From Ignisphaera sp. (GTDB lineage Archaea; Thermoproteota; Thermoprotei_A; Sulfolobales; Ignisphaeraceae): 46,971 nt of DNA. The notes beneath the pieces were generated by a model. That model was not told where the DNA came from. It made no database searches and saw only the letters and a list, made by a program, of their open reading frames with translations. The first letter of the stretch is position 1, and every line of letters starts with the position of its first letter. A program made the position numbers and the translations under genes. Below, one piece after another: positions 19,772-28,515 of the stretch. Location of the stretch: positions 1 through 46,971 of the forward strand of contig JAPWTX010000011.1 of assembly GCA_028275825.1 (NCBI GenBank), read 5' to 3'.

Positions 19772-20746
19772 TCACTTTATTTTTACCCTTATGATATATT
19801 CATATGCGGATTTAGCAGCTATAGCACCTTCTGCTGCAGCTGTTATTATTTGTTCAAATCTATATCTACATCTACCTCCTGCAATATCTCCGCAAGCAAA
19901 TATCCCTGGTAGATTCGTACTCATATCGGGATTTACCGCTATATAGCCATTTTCATCGAGTTCTAAGCCTATTGATTTAAGGAATTTTATTGGCGGCTCA
20001 GAGCCTATCTCTATGAAAACTCCATCTACATTGAGAATCTTTTCTTCATTTGTTACCATATTCTTTACTTTTACTTTGGATACCTTCTTATCGCCGAGAA
20101 TCTCTGTGATTACAGTATTTGTAATTATCTCTATTTTCGGGTTTTTCTTTGCTTTCTCTATATAATGAGGCATAGCTTTAAATGTTTCTCTTCTATGAAT
20201 TAGATACACTTTTCTAGCTATTGTAGAAAGGTGGAGAGCGCTTGAGAAAGCTGAATCTCCTCCACCAACAACAGCTACAACTTTATCCTTAAAGAACATA
20301 CCATCGCAAACAGCACAATAAGATACACCTCTACCGATAAATTTGTCTTCACCTGGTACACTAAGCCTCCTCTTCTCAACACCAATAGCTAGGATAATAG
20401 CGTATGCACAAAGCTTTCTACCCCCTTCTGTTTCTATACACCACATATCTCCTTCCCTCTTAACTTTTATTACAGCTTCGCCAACGATCATAGGAACTCC
20501 ATGCTTCTTAACATGAGTAGTAAAGAGTTCAGCAAGCTTAGCCCCTGGGACATCAGCTATCCCAGGGTAATCATCAACTAGAGGTGCTATAGCCATTTTA
20601 CCGCCAATATCTTTACTAACAATAACAGTATCAATATTAAATCTAGCTAAATAGAGTGCAGCTGTTAAACCAGCAGGTCCAGCACCAACAACAATACAAT
20701 CATATTTATTCTTAATCTTCTCAAACACAAGCTTAAATCTACTCAT
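19772..20746 (-). CDS. trxB: Thioredoxin reductase-like flavoprotein
   Basis: This FAD/NAD(P)-dependent disulfide reductase shows the FAD motif VVGAGPAGLTAALYLARF, the redox-active YCAVCDGMFF, the second dinucleotide motif VVGGGDSAFSSALHLS, and the C-terminal FAD contact GIFACGDIAGG. It would reduce thioredoxin or a glutaredoxin-like protein. The ATG at 20746 is chosen over the TTG at 20761 because family proteins start close to the FAD motif. Divergent from the FTR1-like gene. Confidence 0.93.
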   Translation of the reverse strand: MSRFKLVFEKIKNKYDCIVVGAGPAGLTAALYLARFNIDTVIVSKDIGGKMAIAPLVDDYPGIADVPGAKLAELFTTHVKKHGVPMIVGEAVIKVKREGDMWCIETEGGRKLCAYAIILAIGVEKRRLSVPGEDKFIGRGVSYCAVCDGMFFKDKVVAVVGGGDSAFSSALHLSTIARKVYLIHRRETFKAMPHYIEKAKKNPKIEIITNTVITEILGDKKVSKVKVKNMVTNEEKILNVDGVFIEIGSEPPIKFLKSIGLELDENGYIAVNPDMSTNLPGIFACGDIAGGRCRYRFEQIITAAAEGAIAAKSAYEYIIRVKIK

Positions 20747-20856
20747 ACTAGATCTACACAATTCACCACATTGAATAATATAGCGTTATATAAATTTTCA
20801 CTACATGACATAAAACTCTTTTTAACATCCTTTACTCAGCAACTTAATGCTTATAA

Positions 20857-20873
20857 CAATAACATTGTTATAG
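20857..20873. promoter_or_regulatory. Sulfur-regulon operator candidate 4
   Basis: CAATAAC-ATT-GTTATAG lies 21 bases before the FTR1-like ATG and ~110 bases from the thioredoxin reductase start. Its position fits control of the permease. Confidence 0.55.
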
Positions 20874-20894
20874 AAACATTTGGTGTCCGATAAA

Positions 20895-21737
20895 ATGGAT
20901 CTTCAAAGTGTGTCGCTAGCAATAATATTTTCAAGTTTTTTGGTAACATTTCGTGAAGCTTTTGAAGCAATACTACTAATGGTTATACTGATATCATATT
21001 TGAAGAAAACAGATGAAGTATTCTTAATAAAACCTGCTTACATGGGGGGCTCGCTGGGTGCTGTAATCAGCGTTACTGCTGGGGTCACTCTATACTTGCT
21101 GTATATATCAATAGATTTGGACTTAGCTGAAGCAATTGCGTCATTCATTGCTGTTCCAGTTATTACTAGCGTTGTTTACTGGATGGCTACTAAAGGTAGG
21201 GAGGTGATATATAAAGGTGTTACTAAAGCTATTGCTGGAGGTGTTGTAGGAGTTGTATTTACCGCATTTGTGTTCGTATTTAGAGAAGGTCTTGAAACAG
21301 TTTTGTTAACGCAGCCTTATGCACTTCGTGATATTGTAAGCACCTTCATAGGCATCCTACTTGGCTTAATAATTGCTTTAGCTATTGGCTACCTATTTTA
21401 TCGTGGTGCTTTAAAACTAAGTTTACGAATATTTTTCGTTATAACATCTATTCTTTTAGTTTTAATAGCTGGCGGTATATTGGGTTACGGTGTACATGAA
21501 TTCATAGAGTATCTGGAAAAGAATAGTTATGAGCTTGGTATTTGGAGAGAATATGCATATAAGTTACCAATAGACAGAAGTAATGTTCTATATGACAAGA
21601 ACATTGTAGGAGCTATATTAGCTTTAATGTTTGGATATGCTACAAAAATGGAGTTACTTAGATTCGTTGCTCAAATATCATACCAGATACTTGGCGTAAT
21701 CATTTTGTTAAAAATATATTCTAAACCTAAGAGATAA
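20895..21737 (+). CDS. FTR1-family iron/divalent metal permease
   Basis: This ~280-residue integral membrane protein has about seven hydrophobic segments. Two copies of the family's R-E-x-x-E iron-binding motif are present: FREAFEAILL in the first segment and FREGLETVLL in the fourth. FTR1/EfeU proteins import iron; this one lacks the periplasmic EfeO-like domain. The ATG at 20895 follows GGTG by eight bases; TTG at 20880 and GTG at 20883 are alternatives. An operator copy immediately upstream links iron uptake to the sulfur/Fe-S gene set. Confidence 0.87.
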   Translation: MDLQSVSLAIIFSSFLVTFREAFEAILLMVILISYLKKTDEVFLIKPAYMGGSLGAVISVTAGVTLYLLYISIDLDLAEAIASFIAVPVITSVVYWMATKGREVIYKGVTKAIAGGVVGVVFTAFVFVFREGLETVLLTQPYALRDIVSTFIGILLGLIIALAIGYLFYRGALKLSLRIFFVITSILLVLIAGGILGYGVHEFIEYLEKNSYELGIWREYAYKLPIDRSNVLYDKNIVGAILALMFGYATKMELLRFVAQISYQILGVIILLKIYSKPKR

Positions 21738-21850
21738 AAGAAAGGTTATCGTTTTTCATAGATATAAATATTGCAGCATCGTCTAGATTTTTAATACTAA
21801 GACAAAATTCTCCAAGGAACTTCTTAAATAAATATACGTAGTGGTTAGTG

Positions 21851-22645
21851 TTAGTGCTGATCATGAGATGTTGTTGCTAGGTCTTTAGCTATTATATCAG
21901 CTACTTTTCTACCTGATAACAGCATTGAGCTAAATATAGGTCCCATTCTTGGAAGTCCGTAGAGTGCTGCTACAGCCATTCCAGCTATGTACAGTCCTGG
22001 TAAGACTTTTCCAGTGTATTCAACAACAACGTTTTCTGATAGTTCTGAATATGCAGATTTCTCTCCTGCTAACATAATTTTTGATTCAGGTAGTTTCCTA
22101 GCTATAATCTGTAATACCTCTGCATCGTGACCTGTAGCATCGACTATCGCTCTACTTAATACGAAGAGCGGATCTACGTGAAGCCCAGACATTATTACTG
22201 CGCTCCACTGTATAACTACACCTTCTATTCTAAGCGGAGCATCTCTATATATAACATCTTCAATATGGATTCCGGTGATAATCTTAGCCCCAGAATCTAT
22301 AGCACCTACAGCTAGTTTTGCCATAAGCTCTGAAGCATCAACAATATAGAGATCCTCTTCATCATCGTGAGAATACCTAATGTTGAAATCCTTCAGTATA
22401 GGTATAACATTCTTGTCAACAACTATTTTGTGTAAAAGCATACCACCTCCACCAATACCACCACCAAAACTAAGCCTCCTCTCAAAAACAACAACCTTAA
22501 ACCCTTTATCAGCCAAGTACTTAGCAGCAGTCATACCAGCGGGACCAGCACCAACAATAACAACATCTACTCTAGACATTTCTAACCAATCTTTAGCAGT
22601 ATACCTCCAAATAGCCCTAGTTATCCTTTCTTCAAGAGTCTTCAT
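21851..22645 (-). CDS. thi4: Thi4-type thiazole synthase
   Basis: This 264-residue enzyme builds the thiazole (ADP-thiazole) moiety of thiamine from NAD and glycine. The nucleotide loop [21 protein letters not shown] is at ~28-48, followed by [11 protein letters not shown]. The position that carries the sulfur-donating Cys in yeast THI4 is His156 here (MSGLHVDPL), as in archaeal enzymes that use free sulfide catalytically. TGHDAEV and [12 protein letters not shown] are also conserved. No operator copy stands in front of it; the motif TTTTCGGG lies at 22691-22698. Confidence 0.9.
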   Translation of the reverse strand: MKTLEERITRAIWRYTAKDWLEMSRVDVVIVGAGPAGMTAAKYLADKGFKVVVFERRLSFGGGIGGGGMLLHKIVVDKNVIPILKDFNIRYSHDDEEDLYIVDASELMAKLAVGAIDSGAKIITGIHIEDVIYRDAPLRIEGVVIQWSAVIMSGLHVDPLFVLSRAIVDATGHDAEVLQIIARKLPESKIMLAGEKSAYSELSENVVVEYTGKVLPGLYIAGMAVAALYGLPRMGPIFSSMLLSGRKVADIIAKDLATTSHDQH

Positions 22646-22778
22646 AATAGATCCAAAGATTACAAAGTAGATTGTGTTTGGATATATAAATTTTCGGGAT
22701 TTGAAGAAATTATATCAATCAAAATTCTACGCAAAAATTTATAATCTGTTATAAAATATAGTAAGCATAGTGTTTAAC

Positions 22779-23013
22779 ATGCCTTTAGAAGTTAGAAACG
22801 TTATTACGAATGCTGTATATAGATGTGAAGTATGTGGAAAACTAACATCTACAACCAATAATATATAAAACATGCTGTATGAATAAACCAGTTATTCTAT
22901 GCAGTCGTGAATGTCTAAACAAATGGTTATCTGAGTGGGTAAAGAATCAAGATCAAATAATTAATAGAAGTCAAAACATTGGTAGAAGACCTTTAAGAAA
23001 ACTTCATCCCTAA
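22779..23013 (+). pseudogene. Small TRASH/treble-clef zinc-finger protein with a frameshift
   Basis: ATG at 22779 gives MPLEVRNVITNAVYRCEVCG and nine more residues before TAA at 22866. Dropping one T (22866) joins it to a frame reading KTCCMNKPVILCSRECLNKW and onward to 23013. Together they make a ~77-residue protein with CxxC, CC and CSREC that looks like a treble-clef or TRASH-type metal-binding domain. It is either a pseudogene or one sequencing indel. Confidence 0.5.
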
Positions 23014-23389
23014 AACTCACAACTTTAAACATATATAGCAAACAAACACCTTATATGAAAATCAGTTTATTATTATACCTTGAATAATGATACATCTTAT
23101 GAAAAACAATTTGAGCAAATCATTCATAATTCTAAGTAATACAAGAAGAATTACAAAAGCAACTTACAACATATGTTTCTACTAAAGGATATAACATAAT
23201 ATAAAACCATCTTATAAATCTCTACAAATAAACTTTCTTGAATTATCTTTTAATGATGTGCAGATATATACATTAATTAATATTGCAATAATTAGTAATA
23301 CTATTTAAGAAAAGGGCTAAGCAAAGAATTTTATTTTAACTATTTTGTATTCTTATGTTTTAAGGTTTAGATCAAGATTTGAAGGCTCT
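23014..23389. other. Very AT-rich interval without a recognisable gene
   Basis: About 375 bases lie between the broken zinc-finger gene and the broken DsrE-like gene. Short protein-like stretches occur (e.g. DTSYEKQFEQIIHNSK near 23090) but are cut by stops. No RNA fold or operator copy is seen. It may be more decayed coding sequence. Confidence 0.4.
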
Positions 23390-23766
23390 TTAAACATATA
23401 TTAGTATTGCGTCCTTTGCATCTTGAGCTAAAAATTCAACTAATCCACGTATTCCATCCATATTGCTAGTTAAATCGTTTATAGTTAAATTGTGAAAGGC
23501 CATAGTTGCTGGACATACGTATATTTTACCTCCTTCATTATGAAAGATTTCAAGTTGTTCTGATATTTTTGGTAATTTTTCATCCAATCATCATCTTCAT
23601 ATCCTTTCCTTAATCTTAAAACTCCTTTATAGGTAAAGAATATGGATACCTCAAATCCTAGTGATAGATATGATGTTGCAAGAGCTAAAGCAAATGAAAC
23701 ACATTCGTAGGAGTCAGTATTGATAATTAGAGCAACTTTCTTTGTCTTTAAATCAGTATTCATCAT
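23390..23766 (-). pseudogene. DsrE/DsrF-like sulfur-relay protein, frameshifted
   Basis: The N-terminal frame reads KVALIINTDSYECVSFALAL and on to RKGYEDDD, an alpha/beta DsrE-type start. The C-terminal frame reads ISEQLEIFHNEGGKIYVCPA and on to AQDAKDAILIYV, including a Cys in the place DsrE proteins often use to carry persulfide. The two meet near 23588, where one base is missing. The intact product would be ~123 residues. Its start overlaps the hemerythrin-like stop by one base, so both belong to one operon under the operator at 24371. Confidence 0.6.
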
Positions 23767-24292
23767 TATGCTAAGACCTTTGCTTTTAATCCTCGTTCTT
23801 TTCTTGCAGCATCTTTTATTCTTTCAGCCCATTCTAATAACGGAATATTCTCTCTTTCAACTCTCTCAAGATCTTCTACTAACTTCTTTAGCTCTTCTTG
23901 AGTTAATTTATCCGCAAAGAGAGTAATACCATCACATTCAATAGGATGTGATAGAATTTCAAACCGAACTACATCTACAAGCTTTTTAGCTTGTTCATCT
24001 GTAATCTCCCCCTTACTTAAGATTTCCACTAATTCTTTTGCTCTTTTAACTATTCGATCATGTACACCAAGTAGATACTCAAGATATTTTCTACCGAAGA
24101 ATTTTCAAACATAAGATAAAGACTTTCTTCCTCCCATCTAAAATGAGGTCCTACGAACCTATCTAAATCACTTAACATTTTTAGTGCTTTCTGTGAATCT
24201 CTCCTACTTATAGCATCTATAAGCTCGAATAGCATATCTCTAACTTTCCTATGATCATCCTTGAACTTAGATATAAGATCCAATTTTAACAT
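23766..24292 (-). pseudogene. Hemerythrin-like (HHE) protein, frameshifted
   Basis: Two frames join near 24102. The first reads LISKFKDDHRKVRDMLFELI and GPHFRWEEESLYLMFEN. The second reads FFGRKYLEYLLGVHDRIVKR and continues to RKERGLKAKVLA. Together they give a ~180-residue HHE-type protein with the H...HxxxE...H pattern of a diiron site. One base appears to be missing at the junction. The start is ATG at 24292 with GGTGAT five bases away. Operator copy 5 is 79 bases upstream. Confidence 0.6.
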
Positions 24293-24370
24293 ATCTATCA
24301 CCTTGTCATAAATAGCTTTACCTTGAGTAGTATCTCAACAATTTAAGTATATTCAATATAACACTTATAT

Positions 24371-24387
24371 CTATAACAAAGTTATAG
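24371..24387. promoter_or_regulatory. Sulfur-regulon operator candidate 5
   Basis: CTATAAC-AAA-GTTATAG has perfect 7-bp arms. It lies upstream of the hemerythrin-like/DsrE-like operon. The ~230 bases from 24302 to 24534 hold nothing else recognisable. Confidence 0.65.
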
Positions 24388-24534
24388 TTTCTATAAAAGA
24401 AAAGCTAAAATGTTGCTTATAAAGCCCTAAACCATAATTAACTTTCATTCATAATAAAGTATAATTTACAGAGATACCTATGAATTTGCTACCTAAGTAA
24501 TAAATAGTTAAACCAAAATAATGAAAATTAAAAT

Positions 24535-25017
24535 CTAGTTTGTTTGCATAGTTTGTTCATATACGTATGCTGTATCTTTAGTAAAAGCATATATTGTAAG
24601 GGGTTCTTTTAATTTTCCTTGCATTCCAGGGGATCCTGGAGGCATTCCAGGCAATGCTATTCCAAGTATATTTGGTTTCTCTTTCACAAGTTTAGTAATA
24701 ATACGGAATGGTACATGACCTTCGATAACATATCCTTGAACTATACTTGTATGACAAGAATATAGGTTTGGAGGTATACCTAGCTGTTTCTTTATCTCTG
24801 CAAGCTTTTCCTCAGCTACATAAGTAATGTTGACGATTACACCTTTACTTTTAAGATAATCAATGTATGCTAAACAACAACCACAATTCTCTTCAGCATA
24901 AACTGTAGCTACTATCTCTACCTCCTCCTTATATTGTCTATAATAGATTACACCACTTAGAATTAAAATCGTTACGAGAATAGCTAAAACTATTTTCATG
25001 AAAAACCGTTTATTCAT
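24535..25017 (-). CDS. DUF411-family metal-binding protein, membrane-anchored
   Basis: About 160 residues. An N-terminal hydrophobic segment (IVLAILVTILILSGVIYY) would anchor or export it. The DUF411 core follows: ENCGCCLAYIDYLKSKG with the CGCC site, then YSCHTSIVQGYVIEGHVP and LPGMPPGSPGMQG. DUF411 proteins are linked to copper or other metal binding, but the function is unproven. ATG at 25017 (MNKRFFMK) is chosen because AGGTCA precedes it; ATG at 25041 is an alternative. It follows the acylphosphatase gene on the same strand. Confidence 0.83.
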   Translation of the reverse strand: MNKRFFMKIVLAILVTILILSGVIYYRQYKEEVEIVATVYAEENCGCCLAYIDYLKSKGVIVNITYVAEEKLAEIKKQLGIPPNLYSCHTSIVQGYVIEGHVPFRIITKLVKEKPNILGIALPGMPPGSPGMQGKLKEPLTIYAFTKDTAYVYEQTMQTN

Positions 25018-25053
25018 GGTATGACCTAGACAGCGAGCCATATATATCAACTC

Positions 25054-25371
25054 TTATAAATCTTCTTCTCCTAGACATTTAATTATAGTAAAGTCGTTAT
25101 ATATCCCTGTATACATTTTTTCTAGCATTTTTACATAGTCTATTCTATAAACTTTATTCATCATAATCCTGTTCGCAAATTCGTCTATAACAGATTTCTC
25201 GCCTTCAACGTATATATTTACACAATCTTTACCTTGAATATTCTCTACATAACCTTTTAAATTTAAAGTTTTTGCTATTCTCCAAACATATCTTCTAAAA
25301 CCTACACCTTTAACTTCTCCACATAATGTAATGAGTAGAGCTTTATTCTTAAAAACTGTTTGCTGTGTCAT
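25054..25371 (-). CDS. acyP: Acylphosphatase
   Basis: This 105-residue protein shows the acylphosphatase signature: CGEVKGVGFRRYVWRIAKTL with the phosphate-binding Arg, then LKGYVENIQGKDCVNIYVEG with the catalytic Asn region. It hydrolyses acyl phosphates. The C-terminal ~20 residues are longer than the ~90-residue norm. It lies four bases after the SelD-like stop and is co-transcribed with it. Confidence 0.88.
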   Translation of the reverse strand: MTQQTVFKNKALLITLCGEVKGVGFRRYVWRIAKTLNLKGYVENIQGKDCVNIYVEGEKSVIDEFANRIMMNKVYRIDYVKMLEKMYTGIYNDFTIIKCLGEEDL

Positions 25372-25375
25372 GGTT

Positions 25376-26797
25376 TCACACTAATTTGAATTGAGATAAT
25401 ATTTTCTGATCAGCAATGTATTCCCTAAGTTTCTTCGGTGCTATAACCTCTGGTTTACCTTTTTCAATAACTTCTCCTATTACTGAAGGTTCTAATCCTC
25501 TTGATTTAAGCTCTTTAACTAAGTCATCTACAATGCCATCTGATGCGATTATTATAAATGGACCGTTTGTACCAGCTATAGCATTAGGAATTATATAAAG
25601 TTTTGTATCTATCCTAGATATCTCTGGGAATAAGAGTGGTACCTCGAACAACCTTATTTTTGTACCTGTTCTCTCAGCTAATTCCCTGACAACAAATATT
25701 CCAGGGCCTGTAACATCTGTTGTTACAGCTATATGTTCTTCTTCTTTAAACTCTTCAGAAATATCTGGGAGATACTTGTATATAGCTATAGCTGCTTCAA
25801 TATTTGGTTTAGATATTAACTCTACTGCTCTATTTTTAGCTTTCTCAACTTCATCGAATGAGATGCCGTAGCTCTCTAAATCTTTAATTATGCTTTCATC
25901 AATTATAGAGGATAGGTAGAGATTTATAGGGGCGAGTTCACCCATAGGTCTTGTTATAATAAGCTTCATCCCAGGCTCAACTCTATCTTCAAACATAGGC
26001 GGCTTTCTATCACTGTAACCCATAACTGTTCCCCCCATCAAGAGTCTTCCCCGCTTTGGCAGTACTTCATTAATTATCTCCACATTATATTGTTTAGCAA
26101 AAAACTCAGCATTTCTCCATAGTTTTTCTAATAGTTCTCCTGTTGGAGCATTTAATACAGGGATCATCCTTAGTTTTTTATGTACACCTAGGACAAATAT
26201 ATCGTTGAGTGAATTACTTATAGCTCCGCTTATCTGCTTTATATCGCCAGGTTCTTGGGAAGGATCAATTATATGTATAGTATCATTATTTACTGCTACA
26301 ACTCCTTCTCTACTACTAATATGAGGTATAAAGTCAAATAGTGCAAATTCGTCTTCTGGAAATGGTGTTAATATTGAGTGTCCTTTACCAATAGTTATGG
26401 AGTTTTTAGATCGGGATAAAGCTTTATATATTGGTGCTATTTTTTCTAGAAAACCCTCCGGGGAATCTGCATACCTTTGAAATACCTGAATAACTGTTAT
26501 AGCGTATAAATTTCTACCTTTAGATATAGATTCTAAGTCTTCTAAAGAAACATCTCTATCGCTACCCAAAGAGTATATCCTTCTATACACTTCATCAATA
26601 TCGCCAGGAATAATTAGAGCATCTTCTCTTGGAGCTATATAAAGATTCAATCCTTTGAGTTCTTCTCTAAGCACTTTTATAGATGGGTAAACAACTCTTA
26701 AAAGATCAACCTTAACAGCACAACCAGTAGCCAATGCTAAAGGATTTAAACCAAGATCTTTATAATACTTTATTCTCTCCAAAATGTCTTCAAACAA
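25376..26797 (-). CDS. SelD-related (selenophosphate synthetase-like) AIR-synthase family protein
   Basis: This ~473-residue ATP-dependent enzyme of the PurM/SelD fold is longer than classical SelD (~345). Near the N-terminus LALATGCAVKVDLL matches the GCxxK active site of SelD, with the Cys and Lys in place. Later motifs are GGTVMGYSDRKPP, DRVEPGMKLIITRPMGE, DVTGPGIFVVRELAERTG and GTNGPFIIIAS. TTG at 26797 is preferred because GAGGTGA sits just upstream, after the tusA stop; an ATG at 26830 inside tusA is also possible. It probably activates selenide or sulfide as a phosphorylated species, given TusA and YeeE/YedE next to it. Confidence 0.78.
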   Translation of the reverse strand: MFEDILERIKYYKDLGLNPLALATGCAVKVDLLRVVYPSIKVLREELKGLNLYIAPREDALIIPGDIDEVYRRIYSLGSDRDVSLEDLESISKGRNLYAITVIQVFQRYADSPEGFLEKIAPIYKALSRSKNSITIGKGHSILTPFPEDEFALFDFIPHISSREGVVAVNNDTIHIIDPSQEPGDIKQISGAISNSLNDIFVLGVHKKLRMIPVLNAPTGELLEKLWRNAEFFAKQYNVEIINEVLPKRGRLLMGGTVMGYSDRKPPMFEDRVEPGMKLIITRPMGELAPINLYLSSIIDESIIKDLESYGISFDEVEKAKNRAVELISKPNIEAAIAIYKYLPDISEEFKEEEHIAVTTDVTGPGIFVVRELAERTGTKIRLFEVPLLFPEISRIDTKLYIIPNAIAGTNGPFIIIASDGIVDDLVKELKSRGLEPSVIGEVIEKGKPEVIAPKKLREYIADQKILSQFKLV

Positions 26798-26802
26798 TAC
26801 TC

Positions 26803-27054
26803 TCACCTCTTCACAATAGTTATTCTCCACACACCTCTCTCGATATTTTCAACCGAGAGAACTTCATGACCATCTTCTTTAACAGCTCTAGGCACATTCT
26901 CACAGGATGGTGGATTGTCCGTTAATACTTCCAGCACCTCACCATTGTTAAGTTTAGCTAACACTTTCTTTGTATAGATTACTGGATATGGACATGTATA
27001 CCCTCTTACGTCTAATAAATATCTCCCTTCATTAATTTTTACAAATTTCACCAT
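26803..27054 (-). CDS. tusA: TusA/SirA-family sulfur carrier 1
   Basis: This small sulfur-relay protein has LDVRGYTCPYPVIYTKKVLAK with the CPxP active site; the Cys carries persulfide or selenium. The rest matches the beta-alpha-beta fold (EVLEVLTDNPPSCENVPRAV). ATG at 27054 is chosen because GAGGA lies six bases before it; ATG at 27060 directly touches that site. It is first in the tusA-selD-like-acylphosphatase-DUF411 series, divergent from YeeE/YedE, with operator copy 6 directly upstream. Confidence 0.9.
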   Translation of the reverse strand: MVKFVKINEGRYLLDVRGYTCPYPVIYTKKVLAKLNNGEVLEVLTDNPPSCENVPRAVKEDGHEVLSVENIERGVWRITIVKR

Positions 27055-27064
27055 ATGCATTCCT

Positions 27065-27081
27065 CTATAACTTTGTTATTA
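27065..27081. promoter_or_regulatory. Sulfur-regulon operator candidate 6
   Basis: CTATAAC-TTT-GTTATTA lies 10 bases before the tusA ATG and overlaps the start-proximal leader. Confidence 0.6.
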
Positions 27082-27170
27082 TACTAGTAAACGAACAGTA
27101 CTTAAAAACTTAACTCTAGGGACACAGATCATCTTATTACTATTTCAAGTTATACTATTAATGCTTAAAT

Positions 27171-27187
27171 CAATAACTATGTTATAG
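27171..27187. promoter_or_regulatory. Sulfur-regulon operator candidate 7
   Basis: CAATAAC-TAT-GTTATAG lies 24 bases before the YeeE/YedE ATG. Together with copy 6 it gives the divergent tusA and yedE promoters one operator each. Confidence 0.6.
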
Positions 27188-27211
27188 ATAATATAATTAA
27201 GGGTGAGCGAT

Positions 27212-28417
27212 ATGACATCTAAAGAAATGGGTTTTAAGGATTTCATAAGACAGAAATTGGAAAAGATTTTTGGGAGTAAAGGTTGGAACAGTATAATAGC
27301 TGGTATATTAATAGGCCTAGTAAATATAATGTCATATATTTGGGTTAAGAAGCCATTTACAGTGTATACAGGGCTCCTAAACTGGGGTCAGCATATATAT
27401 AGCTTAATTGGGTTAAGTAGTATTGCTGGAGCACCAAAGCTTATACCGTTACTTGAACCTACTAGTGCTGGGGATATCGGTGCAATTATAGGAGCTATGA
27501 TTGCAGCAACTCTTGCTAATGAATTTGCTGTTAGGAGGGTTAGTAATAAGGTAGAGGTTTTTGAAGCTATAGCTGGAGGCGTTTTAATGGCTTTAGGAGT
27601 TGCATTAGCTTTTGGATGTAACTGGGGAGGATTCCTATCAGCTATAACATCATGGAGTTTACATGGATTTGCATTTCTAGTAGGAGCTATTATCGGAGGC
27701 TATTTAGGACTTAGGTACGTAGCTTGGAAAGCTGAGAGAATAATAAAAATAGTAAGTAGCAGCAGTGAAGAGTTTACCCAGATCCTTAATGTTAGTAATG
27801 CTAGGAAAGGTTTAGGCAAATATATGGCATTGGCGATAGCTATAATCATACTAACACTGTTAATTGCTTACTACGCTAGTATTGGTAGCCCAATGGTAGG
27901 AGGGTTGTTCATAGGTATAGCTATCGGTATACTTCTCCAAAGGGCAAGATTTTGTTTTGCAACAGCATTCAGGGATCTATTCAATGGACCTGAAAATGCT
28001 AGAGCGCTAGATATACATAAAGGTATAGCTATAGCTATTTTAACAGGCTCTATAGGGGTGTTTGCCTTAAAGTTCATGGGTATGGTTAAAGAGGATATAG
28101 GTGTAGCCCCGGTTCACATAATAAATATTCTAGGAGGACTGGTATTCATATTCGGATCAGTTCTAGCTGGTGGTTGCGCATCAGGAGTTTTATGGCGTAG
28201 TGGTGAAGGGCATGTCAAAGCGTGGATAGCATTATTGACAACAGTACTAGCATACCCAATATTCTCTCAATTAATAAGACCATATGTAGCTAATAATCCA
28301 AAGATATTTATACCGTATTCAATAGGATGGATTCAAGCATTTATCTTCATGATAATATTTGTAGTGCTCTACACACTATTCATACACTATTTAGAATATA
28401 AATATAGATATAGATGA
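27212..28417 (+). CDS. YeeE/YedE-family sulfur/selenium transporter
   Basis: This ~401-residue integral membrane protein has two Sulf_transp repeats and roughly 10 hydrophobic segments. The conserved Cys sites are LAFGCNWGGFLSA, RARFCFATAFRDLF and LAGGCASGVLWRSGEGH. Family members move thiosulfate or related sulfur compounds, and YedE has been proposed to move selenium. ATG at 27212 follows GGGTGA (27201-27206) by five bases; GTG at 27203 is less likely. It is divergent from tusA-selD-like. Confidence 0.9.
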   Translation: MTSKEMGFKDFIRQKLEKIFGSKGWNSIIAGILIGLVNIMSYIWVKKPFTVYTGLLNWGQHIYSLIGLSSIAGAPKLIPLLEPTSAGDIGAIIGAMIAATLANEFAVRRVSNKVEVFEAIAGGVLMALGVALAFGCNWGGFLSAITSWSLHGFAFLVGAIIGGYLGLRYVAWKAERIIKIVSSSSEEFTQILNVSNARKGLGKYMALAIAIIILTLLIAYYASIGSPMVGGLFIGIAIGILLQRARFCFATAFRDLFNGPENARALDIHKGIAIAILTGSIGVFALKFMGMVKEDIGVAPVHIINILGGLVFIFGSVLAGGCASGVLWRSGEGHVKAWIALLTTVLAYPIFSQLIRPYVANNPKIFIPYSIGWIQAFIFMIIFVVLYTLFIHYLEYKYRYR

Positions 28418-28515
28418 ATAACAAAACGAATTTTCAGAATACCCTTAATAAATTTTTATTATTATTAAATAGAATAAGTATGAATTTGATTTTGATTATA
28501 AAAATAGTATGGATT

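Noticed and set aside
22739-22753. TATAATCTGTTATA before the small zinc-finger gene, similar to the operator
   Set aside because: The spacing is one base short and the left arm lacks the conserved C, so it does not fit the eight-site pattern.
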